Positions 6,662 to 13,783 of a stretch of DNA of 17,615 bases are shown piece by piece. Made by a program: the position numbers and the translations under genes. This stretch comes from an uncultured Oscillospiraceae bacterium (GTDB lineage Bacteria; Bacillota; Clostridia; Oscillospirales; Oscillospiraceae), in assembly GCA_910588365.1 (NCBI GenBank), contig CAJUQS010000040.1, positions 1 through 17,615 of the forward strand, given 5' to 3'. How positions within the stretch are numbered: the stretch's first letter is position 1; every line of letters begins with the position of its first letter. The notes under the pieces were generated by a model. That model made no database searches. It was given only the letters and a program-made list of their open reading frames with translations, and was not told the DNA's origin.

Positions 6662-8764
6662 ATGGCAAAGAAAAAAGTACCAGAGATCTTCGGCAGCATG
6701 GTCTTCAACGAGGACGCCATGAAGCAGCGCCTGTCCTCCACTTGCTACAAGGCGTGGAAGAAGTGCGTGGCCGACGGCACCCCCCTGAGCCTGGAGATGG
6801 CCCACGAGATGGCCGGCGTCATGCGGGACTGGGCCATTGAGAAGGGGGCGACCCACTACACCCACTGGTTCCAGCCCATGACCGGCGTCACCGCCGAGAA
6901 GCACGACAGCTTCCTTACCCCCGAGGGCTCCAGCCGGGTGCTGATGCTCTTCTCCGGCAAGGAGCTGGTCCGGGGCGAGCCCGACGCCTCCTCCTTCCCC
7001 TCCGGGGGCCTGCGTGCCACCTTCGAGGCCCGGGGCTACACCGCCTGGGACCCCACCTCCTTCGCCTTCATCAAGGATGGGAGCCTGTGCATTCCCACCA
7101 TCTTCTGCTCCTACAGCGGCCAGGCCCTGGACAAGAAGACGCCCCTGCTGCGCTCCATGGAGGAGCTCTCCCGCCAGGCCGTGCGGGTGCTGCGCCTGTT
7201 CGGCGACACGGACGTGAAGAAGGTCACCAGCGAGGTGGGCCCGGAGCAGGAGTACTTCCTCATTGACAAGGACGTGTGCAGCCGGCGGGAGGACCTGGTC
7301 CTCACCGGCCGAACCCTCTTCGGCGCCAAGCCCCCCAAGGGCCAGGAGCTGGAGGACCACTACTTCGGCACCATCAAGCCCCGGGTTGCCGCCTACATGA
7401 AGGAACTGGATGAGGAGCTGTGGAAGCTGGGCATCTACGCCAAGACCAAGCACAACGAGGTCGCCCCCGCCCAGCACGAGCTGGCACCGGTCTACACCGA
7501 CGCCAACACCGCCTGCGACCACAACCAGCTGACCATGGAGATCATGAAGAAGGTGGCCGGACGGCACAACATGGTGTGCCTGCTCCACGAAAAGCCCTTC
7601 GCCGGCGTCAACGGCTCCGGCAAGCACGACAACTGGTCCCTGTCCACCGACACCGGCCTCAACCTCTTCAAGCCCGGCTCCACCCCCAGCCAGAACGCCC
7701 GCTTCCTCCTCTTCCTCACCGCCTTTATCAAGGGCGTGGACGAGTACCAGGAGCTGCTGCGCTGCTCCGTGGCCAACCCGGGCAACGACCACCGCCTGGG
7801 CGCCCAGGAGGCCCCGCCGGCCATCCTCTCCATCTTCCTGGGCGACGAGCTGACGGCCATTGTGGACGCCATCATCCAGGGGACGGAGTCCGAGTACGTG
7901 GACCAGAGCAAGAACATCCTCTCCATCGGCGTGGACGCCCTGCCCCCCATCCCCCAGGATACCACCGACCGCAACCGCACCTCCCCCCTGGCCTTTACGG
8001 GCAACAAGTTCGAGTTCCGGATGCTGGGCTCCAGCCAGTCCATCACCGGCCCCAACATCACCCTCAACACCATCATGGCCGAGGAGCTCAGCCAGTTCGC
8101 CGACAGGCTGGAGGAGGCGGCGGACTTCAACGCCGAGCTCCACGAGCTCATCCGGGACACCCTGCGCGCCCACCAGCGCATCATCTTCAACGGCAACGGC
8201 TACGAGGACGCCTGGGTGGAGGAGGCCGGGCGCCGGGGGCTGAGCAACCTCGCCTGCACCGCCGACGCCCTCCAGACCTACCTCAAGCCCAGGCACGTGG
8301 AGCTCTTCTCCAAGCACAACGTCTTTACTGAGGAGGAGCTGGCCGCCCGCAACGAGATCCACCTGCAAAACTACTGCGAGGTGGTGGGCATCGAGGCCCG
8401 CACCATGATTGACATGGTCAAGCGGAACATCTTCCCCGCCGTGATCAGGTTCTCCGGGGACGTGGCCAAGGCCGTGGGATGCAAGAAAGCCGCGCTGCCG
8501 GATCTGGACTGCTCCGACGAGGAGGCCCTGGTGCGCCGCCTGAGCGGGCTGTCCGCCGAGATGATGCGCCAGACCGCCGCCCTGAAGGCCGCCCTGGCCG
8601 GCGTCCAATTTGCCGACGCCTACGAGGCCGCCCACTACTACAAGTACACCGTGTTTGCCATCATGGACGCCCTGCGCGCCGCGGTGGACAGCCTGGAGGT
8701 CATCACCTCCGCGGAGTACTGGCCCTACCCCTCCTATACGGATCTGCTCTTCTCCGTCAAGTAA
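6662..8764 (+). CDS. glnN: Glutamine synthetase type III
   Basis: Condenses glutamate and ammonia to glutamine using ATP, the entry point of ammonia assimilation. At 700 residues it has the length of the large type III enzymes of Bacteroides, cyanobacteria and Clostridia, against about 450 for type I. Visible landmarks are EVGPEQEYFL (191-200) with metal-binding glutamates, HNEVAPAQHE (264-273), NGSGKHDNWS (317-326) and NPGNDHRLGAQEAPPA (372-387), which includes the nucleotide- and glutamate-binding region. AAAGGAG lies 8 bases before the ATG. It follows asnB on the same strand and probably shares nitrogen control; no separate promoter is obvious. It converges with the CmpB-like gene. Confidence 0.97.
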   Translation: MAKKKVPEIFGSMVFNEDAMKQRLSSTCYKAWKKCVADGTPLSLEMAHEMAGVMRDWAIEKGATHYTHWFQPMTGVTAEKHDSFLTPEGSSRVLMLFSGKELVRGEPDASSFPSGGLRATFEARGYTAWDPTSFAFIKDGSLCIPTIFCSYSGQALDKKTPLLRSMEELSRQAVRVLRLFGDTDVKKVTSEVGPEQEYFLIDKDVCSRREDLVLTGRTLFGAKPPKGQELEDHYFGTIKPRVAAYMKELDEELWKLGIYAKTKHNEVAPAQHELAPVYTDANTACDHNQLTMEIMKKVAGRHNMVCLLHEKPFAGVNGSGKHDNWSLSTDTGLNLFKPGSTPSQNARFLLFLTAFIKGVDEYQELLRCSVANPGNDHRLGAQEAPPAILSIFLGDELTAIVDAIIQGTESEYVDQSKNILSIGVDALPPIPQDTTDRNRTSPLAFTGNKFEFRMLGSSQSITGPNITLNTIMAEELSQFADRLEEAADFNAELHELIRDTLRAHQRIIFNGNGYEDAWVEEAGRRGLSNLACTADALQTYLKPRHVELFSKHNVFTEEELAARNEIHLQNYCEVVGIEARTMIDMVKRNIFPAVIRFSGDVAKAVGCKKAALPDLDCSDEEALVRRLSGLSAEMMRQTAALKAALAGVQFADAYEAAHYYKYTVFAIMDALRAAVDSLEVITSAEYWPYPSYTDLLFSVK

Positions 8765-8765
8765 G

Positions 8766-8805
8766 GGGCCCGGCGGGGCGCTCAGCGGCCGCCCGCCGGG
8801 GGCCC
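8766..8805. terminator. Hairpin between convergent glnN and the CmpB-like gene
   Basis: GGGCCC (8766-8771) and GGCGGG (8772-8777) pair with CCCGCC (8792-8797) and GGGCCC (8800-8805), with a two-base bulge. The stem begins right after the glnN stop and covers the last codons of the opposing gene. It has no T-run on either strand, so a bidirectional terminator or roadblock role is tentative. Confidence 0.4.
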
Positions 8806-9810
8806 GAATTCCATGTTGGCGAAAATCCGCTCCATCCGCTCATCGGGGAAGCGCTGATCCACAAACTCCCAGAATCCGCCGCCGGCGGGCTCGCCGGCCA
8901 CCCGCTCCGACCAGCGGGACACGGCCACGCAGGAGATGAGGGCGTTGACAAGGAGAAAGACCGTGAGCGCCCAGGTGAGGGGCCGGCCGGTCCTGTTGGG
9001 GATTTTCAGGATGTACTTGGCCATCCGGGGATAGAGATCCTTGATCCAGAAGATGCCCAGCACGCCCCAGAATACTGAGTACACCAGGCAGATGCGCCCG
9101 TTGAGGTTCAGCGCCATGCCGCTGTAGTCCCAGGACCGGGAGCCCAGCAGGGCCTCCTGGGCCCAGGAGCAGACGTACTCCAGTACGCTGCCCACCACGA
9201 AGCCGCCCAGAAAGGACCACTGGTAGCCCCGGTTGCGGTACTTGTAGAGGGCCAGTGTCAGGCAGACGGCGCCCGCGCCGTAGAGCAGGTTGAAGGGCCC
9301 GTAGACCAGCCCGGCCCGGCTCTCAAGATAGCCGTTGGTGATGAGGCACCAGAGCATCTCCACCACAACGCCGGCAAAGCTGCCCGCGGCGCAGATGAGC
9401 AGGACCTTGTAGATGTTGAGCCCCTGGGCGAAGTGGTCCCGTCTGGCCTCCGCCAGATCGATGGCGGAGTTGGCCGGCGGGTTGGGGACGTACCACTTCC
9501 GCTCCCGGGCGGTGCGCATGTCCCGCAGGCGGGCGCTCAGCTCGTCTGCGGCGCTGTCCAGGGTCTGATAGGTCTGGACCAGGGTCCTGGAGACCTGCCG
9601 CACCCCCTCCAGCTCCGCCTGGACCTCCGACTCCAGTGCCAGGGCTTTGGGCCCGAGCCTGGTGGGGGAGTCCTCCGGCTCCATGGCCGCCTGGGCCAGG
9701 GAGACATAGTAGCGCTCCTCCAGGGCCTTCCCCGCCCGCTCCGCCGCCGCCGGCAGCGGGGCGCACAGCGCCTCCAGCTCCGAGGAAATCTGGGTCTTTT
9801 GTTCTTCCAT
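8782..9810 (-). CDS. CmpB-like integral membrane protein (putative ABC-transporter type IV family)
   Basis: A 342-residue protein. Residues 128-265 match the CmpB / 'putative ABC transporter type IV' family of Firmicutes: a run of membrane helices with the typical pattern GLVYGPFNLLYGAGA (167-181), LEYVCSWAQEALLGSRSWDYS (210-230), LNLNGRICLVYSVFWGVLG (234-252). One more membrane segment lies near 278-298. Residues 1-125 are an unusual soluble helical extension, rich in Glu, Ala and Leu, with likely coiled coil. The name does not prove transport; the family function is unknown. AAGGAGG lies 8 bases before the ATG. A strong terminator upstream (9845-9877) separates it from the RNHCP gene, yet no clear promoter was seen in the 70-base gap. 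Confidence 0.82.
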   Translation of the reverse strand: MEEQKTQISSELEALCAPLPAAAERAGKALEERYYVSLAQAAMEPEDSPTRLGPKALALESEVQAELEGVRQVSRTLVQTYQTLDSAADELSARLRDMRTARERKWYVPNPPANSAIDLAEARRDHFAQGLNIYKVLLICAAGSFAGVVVEMLWCLITNGYLESRAGLVYGPFNLLYGAGAVCLTLALYKYRNRGYQWSFLGGFVVGSVLEYVCSWAQEALLGSRSWDYSGMALNLNGRICLVYSVFWGVLGIFWIKDLYPRMAKYILKIPNRTGRPLTWALTVFLLVNALISCVAVSRWSERVAGEPAGGGFWEFVDQRFPDERMERIFANMEFGPPAGGR

Positions 9811-9844
9811 TTCGGATACCTCCTTGGGATCATCATTACTGTCT

Positions 9845-9877
9845 GAAAAAGTCTCCGGGCCCTTTCAGGGCCCGGAG
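9845..9877 (-). terminator. Rho-independent terminator of the RNHCP gene
   Basis: Perfect 10-base arms CTCCGGGCCC (9853-9862) and GGGCCCGGAG (9868-9877) with a 5-base loop. Read on the minus strand it is followed by ACTTTTTC (plus 9852-9845), a run of five T. It begins 5 bases beyond the stop of the RNHCP gene. Confidence 0.85.
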
Positions 9878-9882
9878 TTCTT

Positions 9883-10281
9883 TTACGCGCCGCCGGACAG
9901 CATCCGCTCCAGATGCTCCAGCGGGAAGGGCGGCTGGGCCAGGGGCCGCACCGCCAGACTCATAAGCTTCACGGGGTCGTCGTCCGCGGCCACCCGGTTG
10001 GAGTGGAGTACGCCGCAGGCGCGGCAACGGTGGATGAGGGCCCACTCGCCGCCCCTGCGCACCCACACCCCCACCGGTTCCATCACGCCGCCGCAGCCGG
10101 CGGCGCGATCACCGGGTACGCCGTCCAGGTGGACGCTGTGCAGGCACCTGGGACAGTGGTTGCGGTTCCGGGTGCCCGCCCCCTCCGGGGAGACGGGGCA
10201 TCCGCAGACACGGCAGGTAAAGCCCGCCGGTTCTTCAGAATGGGCGGCCGGGCCGCCCGGCTTCTCGCTGTATCGGGACAT
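9883..10281 (-). CDS. RNHCP-domain zinc-ribbon protein, 132 aa
   Basis: Carries the literal family motif Arg-Asn-His-Cys-Pro (40-44) inside RNRNHCPRCLHSVH. Four cysteine groups suggest zinc ribbons: Cys23-x2-Cys26, Cys43-x2-Cys46, Cys63 and Cys86-x2-Cys89. The later part (95-132) matches the family end with NRVAADDDPVKLMSLAVRPLA. Members are small cytosolic proteins of unknown function, widespread in Firmicutes and Actinobacteria. AGGAGG (10291-10296 on plus) lies 9 bases before the ATG. The gene has its own long structured leader (about 10282-10490) and strong terminator, so it seems to be a separately regulated single gene. Confidence 0.9.
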   Translation of the reverse strand: MSRYSEKPGGPAAHSEEPAGFTCRVCGCPVSPEGAGTRNRNHCPRCLHSVHLDGVPGDRAAGCGGVMEPVGVWVRRGGEWALIHRCRACGVLHSNRVAADDDPVKLMSLAVRPLAQPPFPLEHLERMLSGGA

Positions 10282-10490
10282 TCGGAAAATCCTCCTGGTA
10301 TGTTGTCGTAATCACATACGGGAGGTTTTGGGCGTCAGCCCGCAGAAACCTCCCGGGTTTCAGCAGACTCCGTCAGATAAAACATATACGTTCTCCTTTC
10401 CTGTTCACTTAGGGCCCGCCGGCTGGACGCCGGGCGGCCGGCCCCCGCTTGCCGTCCGGGTGGGGCACGCCGCGCCCTCCTCCGGACGAC
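10282..10490 (-). promoter_or_regulatory. Long structured leader of the RNHCP gene
   Basis: On the minus strand the predicted transcript runs about 200 bases before the start codon. It contains GC stems near 10408-10490 (for example GTCCGG with CCGGAC, and GCCCGGC with GCCGGCGGGC). Next comes a short reading frame with its own ribosome binding site (10335-10385), then a hairpin with 10-base perfect arms CGGGAGGTTT / AAACCTCCCG (10355-10346 and 10328-10319), then a small GTATGT / ACATAC hairpin just before the gene's ribosome binding site. I do not recognise any known riboswitch class. The structure suggests attenuation or translational control; the ligand or signal is unknown. Confidence 0.5.
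10335..10385 (-). CDS. Possible 16-residue leader peptide upstream of the RNHCP gene
   Basis: ATG at 10385, stop TGA at 10335, encoding MFYLTESAETREVSAG. AAGGAG (10398-10393) lies 7 bases ahead, an ideal distance. The last codons form the first arm of the CGGGAGGTTT hairpin, so a translating ribosome would block that hairpin. The peptide has no run of one amino acid like classic attenuators. It may be chance, but the ribosome binding site and the overlap make it worth noting. Confidence 0.4.
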   Translation of the reverse strand: MFYLTESAETREVSAG

Positions 10491-10496
10491 GGATAC

Positions 10497-10525
10497 AGGA
10501 TATCACAGACGCCGCCATTTTGCAA
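10497..10525 (-). promoter_or_regulatory. Possible promoter for the RNHCP leader
   Basis: Minus strand: -35 TTGCAA (10525-10520), a 17-base spacer and -10 TATCCT (10502-10497). Each box matches at 4 of 6 positions, with ideal spacing. It lies just downstream of the NTF2-like gene, whose end has a hairpin (CCCAT/ATGGG, 10550-10562) without a clear T-run. Confidence 0.45.
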
Positions 10526-10577
10526 CACCTCCCCCGTGCGGCGGGAGTGCCCATAGATGGGGCCGCCTGTCTTCTGC

Positions 10578-10934
10578 TTACTCAGCCGGCAGGTTGTGCT
10601 GCTTCAGAAACGTGAGCTTGTCCCAGTAACCCCGCTGAAACAGAATCTTCCCGCGGACCACGTGAAAGAACCCGCAGCCCTGCAGTCCCAACGGGTCCCG
10701 CCACTCCAGAATTGCCCACTGTCCGTCCTCGAAAATATTTTCCACAATGGCCGTCATGTCCGCCGCGGCAAATTCCGCCGCAAACATCTCCCTGATGGCG
10801 GCAATCCCCGCCACCGGCTCGTTTGCCACCTGGTGGTTGACCGCCTCGTCGTGGTACAGGGCCGCAATCCCGCTGACATCATGGGCGTTAAAGGCGTCCA
10901 CCCACCTGCACACAACCTCCTTCGGTCTTAACAT
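10578..10934 (-). CDS. NTF2 / SnoaL-like family protein, 118 aa
   Basis: The sequence fits the small alpha+beta cone fold of SnoaL-like proteins. An N-terminal helix with WVDAFNAHDVSGIAALYHDEAV (11-32) is the usual opening, then PVAGIAAIREMF, then beta strands AIVENIFEDGQWAILEWRD and GCGFFHVVRGKILFQRGYWDKL, the common end of the family. Members include ketosteroid-isomerase-like enzymes and many proteins with unknown ligands, so substrate and reaction cannot be named. GAGGAG lies 6 bases before the ATG. It follows hemW by 58 bases on the same strand and is probably co-transcribed. Fold assignment is likely; function open. Confidence 0.82.
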   Translation of the reverse strand: MLRPKEVVCRWVDAFNAHDVSGIAALYHDEAVNHQVANEPVAGIAAIREMFAAEFAAADMTAIVENIFEDGQWAILEWRDPLGLQGCGFFHVVRGKILFQRGYWDKLTFLKQHNLPAE

Positions 10935-10945
10935 GGCGATCTCCT

Positions 10946-10996
10946 CTATTTCATGGTCCTCCTTCTGACTTGACTTGGCGTTCTCCCCCGTTTCAT
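10946..10996 (-). CDS. Possible 16-residue basic mini-gene between hemW and the NTF2-like gene
   Basis: ATG at 10996 overlaps the hemW stop as ATGA and reads MKRGRTPSQVRRRTMK to TAG at 10946, directly before the ribosome binding site of the NTF2-like gene. GGAGG is present but only 3 bases from the ATG, which is short. The segment GGAGGAYCATGAAA occurs twice (10991-11004 and again near 10950-10963), so a local duplication may have created it. Low confidence that it is translated. Confidence 0.25.
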   Translation of the reverse strand: MKRGRTPSQVRRRTMK

Positions 10997-12231
10997 GATC
11001 CTCCCCGGGCCGCGTCCTGCCGGACGCGGAAGTCGTGCCGTGCCGCCGCCTGCTCCCGGCGGAGCTTCTCCTCCCCCAGGGCGTCCAGGGCCTGTCCGAT
11101 GATCTGGTTGGACAGCAGAAAGCCCTCCGGCGTCAGCCGCCACCCGTCCTCCCCGGTCCGCCGGGCGAGGCCGGCGGCGGCGAAGCGCTCCAGCACCGCC
11201 TCGATGGGGGTGAATGGCAGGCGGCAGCGGTACTCGAACTCCCGCCGGGAGACGCCCTGCGCGGTCCTGAGCCCCAGCATGATGTACTCGGTGTCCCGCT
11301 CCCTGGGCGGGATGAAGTCGTTCTGGTCCAGGATGTCCCCCTTCTCCTCCACCCCCCGGCAGTAGGCGTCCAGGTCCCGGACGTAGGAGTAGCGCACGTC
11401 CCCCAGATCGGAGTGGGCCCCGGGACCGAACCCGGCGTACTCCGCCAGAGTCCAGTACTTCAGGTTGTGCCGGGACTCAAAGCCCGGGCGGGCGAAGTTG
11501 GAGATCTCGTACTGCGCGTACCCCATAGCGGCCAGCCGCTCCACGGTCCACAGGTACATGTCCGCCTGGGCGTCGTCGTCCGGCAGGTCAAGCTCCCCCT
11601 GGCGCTCCCACAGGGGGGTGCCCTCCTCTACCTTCAGCCCGTAGCAGCTCAGGTGCTCCGGCTCCAGCGCCGCCGCCCGCTCCACCGTCCGCTGCCAGAG
11701 CTCCAGGCTCTGCCCCGGCAGGCCGTAGATGAGATCCAATGAGAGGTTTTTGATGCCCGCCCGCCGGGCCGCGGAGACGGCCTCCTCCGCCTGGGCGAAG
11801 GTGTGGGGCCGCCCCAGCAGCTTCAGCTCCCCGTCATCGGCGGACTGGATCCCCAGGGACAGCCGGTTCACCCCCGCCCGGCGCAGCGCGCGCAGGGTGC
11901 GCCAGTCCCCGGCGCTGTCCGGGTTGGCCTCCAGGGTGATTTCCGCCCCCCGGGCGATGTGGTAGTGCTTGCCCACGCACCGGAGCAGCTGGCGCAGGCG
12001 CTTTTCCCCCAGGCAGGAGGGGGTGCCGCCTCCAAAGTAGACGGTGTCTGCCTGGTGCAGCCGGGTCCGCAGGGCGGTCTCCGCCAGCTGGCGGCAGAGG
12101 GCAGCCGTATAGCGGTCCATCCGCTCCTCCGCCCCCGCCAGGGGCAGGGAGTAAAAATCACAGTAGATGCACTTGCTTTTACAGAAGGGAATGTGGAGAT
12201 ACAGCCCCAGGGGCTTCAGTGTCTTTTTCAC
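10993..12231 (-). CDS. hemW: HemW-type radical SAM protein (heme chaperone, HemN-like)
   Basis: A 412-residue radical SAM protein of the HemN/HemW superfamily. It has the 4Fe-4S motif C-x3-C-x2-C (Cys17, Cys21, Cys24 in PFCKSKCIYCDF), the SAM-binding GGGTPS (67-72), EANPDS, LSLGIQS, LDLIYGLPGQ, YEISNFA and HNLKYW plus GPGAHS, all typical of HemW. The N terminus is short, as in HemW, not the extended form of coproporphyrinogen dehydrogenase HemN. HemW binds heme and is thought to insert it into membrane enzymes; old annotations call it oxygen-independent coproporphyrinogen oxidase. The start is GTG at 12231, with GAGG 9 bases upstream and no better ATG before Met39. Cytosolic. It heads a probable two-gene unit with the NTF2-like gene. 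Confidence 0.93.
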   Translation of the reverse strand: MKKTLKPLGLYLHIPFCKSKCIYCDFYSLPLAGAEERMDRYTAALCRQLAETALRTRLHQADTVYFGGGTPSCLGEKRLRQLLRCVGKHYHIARGAEITLEANPDSAGDWRTLRALRRAGVNRLSLGIQSADDGELKLLGRPHTFAQAEEAVSAARRAGIKNLSLDLIYGLPGQSLELWQRTVERAAALEPEHLSCYGLKVEEGTPLWERQGELDLPDDDAQADMYLWTVERLAAMGYAQYEISNFARPGFESRHNLKYWTLAEYAGFGPGAHSDLGDVRYSYVRDLDAYCRGVEEKGDILDQNDFIPPRERDTEYIMLGLRTAQGVSRREFEYRCRLPFTPIEAVLERFAAAGLARRTGEDGWRLTPEGFLLSNQIIGQALDALGEEKLRREQAAARHDFRVRQDAARGGS

Positions 12232-12309
12232 ACGCGATCACCTCAAACGTCCCGTCAGGACGGATTTCATCTTGTCAATCTGCGCACCCCGGCGGATGGC
12301 ACGGCCTCT

Positions 12310-12338
12310 ATTGTAGCGGAAAGCGGGGCCCGCCGCAA
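12310..12338 (-). promoter_or_regulatory. Possible promoter for hemW
   Basis: Minus strand: -35 TTGCGG (12338-12333), a 17-base spacer and -10 TACAAT (12315-12310, 5 of 6 matches). The leader is about 70 bases and holds a small CGTCC/GGACG hairpin before the ribosome binding site. The weak -35 keeps confidence moderate. Confidence 0.45.
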
Positions 12339-12423
12339 GAGGAAATCCACCGGCATTCCGGCAGTTTTCAAACAGAATCCGGGAACCTTTCACGCGTTTG
12401 CCCTGCCCCGTCAAATTTCCCGA

Positions 12424-12452
12424 TTGACAGACCGGCAAAGCTTGGGTATAAT
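12424..12452 (+). promoter_or_regulatory. Perfect-consensus promoter of the pyr operon
   Basis: -35 TTGACA (12424-12429), exactly 17 bases, -10 TATAAT (12447-12452). All 12 positions match the sigma-A consensus. The predicted start near 12459 leaves a leader of only about 48 bases before pyrC, which is too short for a PyrR-type attenuator. Confidence 0.9.
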
Positions 12453-12480
12453 AAGACGATTAGAGAACAAGATTCCCCAT

Positions 12481-12494
12481 CGGCCAGACGGCCG
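12481..12494 (+). promoter_or_regulatory. Hairpin beside the pyrC ribosome binding site
   Basis: CGGCC (12481-12485), loop AGAC, GGCCG (12490-12494), ending two bases before AAAGGAG (12497-12503). In enteric pyrC, start-site choice and a hairpin at the ribosome binding site control translation. This position could allow something similar, but the hairpin does not itself cover the binding site. Confidence 0.4.
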
Positions 12495-12508
12495 GGAAAG
12501 GAGCGCAT

Positions 12509-13783
12509 GTGTCAAACTATCTTCTGAAAAACGCCATGCTGTTTGCGGACGGGCGGTTCCGCCCGGTTGACATTTCCATTTCGGACGGACGTATTGTTTC
12601 CATTGCAAAAGGGCTGGGCGGTTTTCCCGGCGCTGCCGTCATTGACCTCCATCATAGCGCTGTTTTTCCCGGTTTCGTGGATGTGCATGTGCATCTGCGG
12701 GAACCGGGTTTTTCTTATAAGGAAACCATCCGCAGCGGAACCCTCTCCGCCGCCAGAGGGGGGTACACCCACGTGTGCCCCATGCCCAACCTGGACCCCG
12801 TCCCCGACAGCCTGGAGCACCTGGAGGTCCAGCTGGAGCTCATCCGCCGGGACGCCGCCGTCGGCGTCCACCCCTACGGCGCCATTACCGCCGGGGAGCG
12901 GGGGGAGGTCCTGGCGGAGCTGGCGGGGATGGCGCCCTATGTCTGCGCCTTCTCCGATGACGGCCGGGGCGTCCAGAGCGAAGACATGATGCGATCCGCC
13001 ATGGAGGCGGCCAGACGGCTGGGGAAGATCATCGCCGCCCACTGCGAGGACGACAGCCTCCTGAACGGGGGCTATATCCACGACGGGGTCTACGCCCGCT
13101 CACACGGCCACAAGGGCATCTGCTCCCGGAGCGAGTGGAGCCAGATCGCCCGGGATCTGAAGCTGGCGGAGGAGACCGGGTGCCGCTACCACGTCTGCCA
13201 CGTCTCCGCCGCCGAGAGCGTGGAGCTCATCCGCAAAGCAAAGGCCCGCGGGGTGGATGTCACGTGCGAAACCGGCCCCCACTATCTGGTATTCAGCGAT
13301 ATTGCCTTACAGGAGGACGGCCGGTTCAAGATGAATCCACCCATCCGATCGGACAGGGATCGCAGGGCCCTCATCGCGGGGCTGCTGGACGGCACGGTGG
13401 ACATGGTGGCCACCGACCACGCCCCCCACTCCGCAGAGGAGAAGGGGCGCGGCCTGGAGGGGAGCCATATGGGGGTGGTGGGCCTGGAAACCGCCTTTGC
13501 CGCCCTCTATACCCATCTGGTCAAGCCGGGGACTCTGTCCCTGGGGAAGCTGGTGGACCTGCTCCACACCAATCCCGCCCGCCGCTTCGGCTTCGGCACG
13601 CCGCTGGCGGAGGGCCAGCCGGCGGATCTGACGGCCTTTGACCTGGAGGCGAAATACACCGTGGACCCGGCGGACTTTCAGACCATGGGCCGGGCCACCC
13701 CCTTTGCCGGTATGGAGCTGTACGGCGTGTGCCGGCTGACCATGGCGGGGGGAAGCATTGTCTGGCAGGAGGAAAAGCAATGA
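12509..13783 (+). CDS. pyrC: Dihydroorotase, type I
   Basis: Cyclises N-carbamoyl-aspartate to dihydroorotate, the third step of UMP synthesis. The 424-residue product shows type I binuclear zinc features: HVHLREPG (60-67, metal ligands His60 and His62), MPNLDP (92-97), FSDDG (148-152, the Asp that replaces the carboxylated lysine in this type), HCEDD (178-182), HVSAAES (231-237) and ATDHAPH (301-307). The start is GTG at 12509, 5 bases after AAAGGAG; an ATG two bases upstream (12507) is out of frame and would give only MCQTIF. First gene of a pyr operon; its stop overlaps the start of pyrK by four bases (ATGA). Confidence 0.96.
   Translation: MSNYLLKNAMLFADGRFRPVDISISDGRIVSIAKGLGGFPGAAVIDLHHSAVFPGFVDVHVHLREPGFSYKETIRSGTLSAARGGYTHVCPMPNLDPVPDSLEHLEVQLELIRRDAAVGVHPYGAITAGERGEVLAELAGMAPYVCAFSDDGRGVQSEDMMRSAMEAARRLGKIIAAHCEDDSLLNGGYIHDGVYARSHGHKGICSRSEWSQIARDLKLAEETGCRYHVCHVSAAESVELIRKAKARGVDVTCETGPHYLVFSDIALQEDGRFKMNPPIRSDRDRRALIAGLLDGTVDMVATDHAPHSAEEKGRGLEGSHMGVVGLETAFAALYTHLVKPGTLSLGKLVDLLHTNPARRFGFGTPLAEGQPADLTAFDLEAKYTVDPADFQTMGRATPFAGMELYGVCRLTMAGGSIVWQEEKQ

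Noticed and set aside
6602..8635. 677-codon open frame on the minus strand opposite glnN
   Set aside because: It is antisense to a fully convincing glutamine synthetase III. The Gly/Val/Leu/His-rich translation without motifs is what GC-rich third codon positions produce.
9824..10615. 263-codon plus-strand frame across the RNHCP gene and its leader
   Set aside because: It is antisense to a gene with a literal RNHCP motif, good ribosome binding site and terminator; the translation has no motif.
12238..12267. Ten-codon frame MKSVLTGRLR just before hemW on the minus strand
   Set aside because: No ribosome binding site ahead of its ATG; probably chance within the leader.
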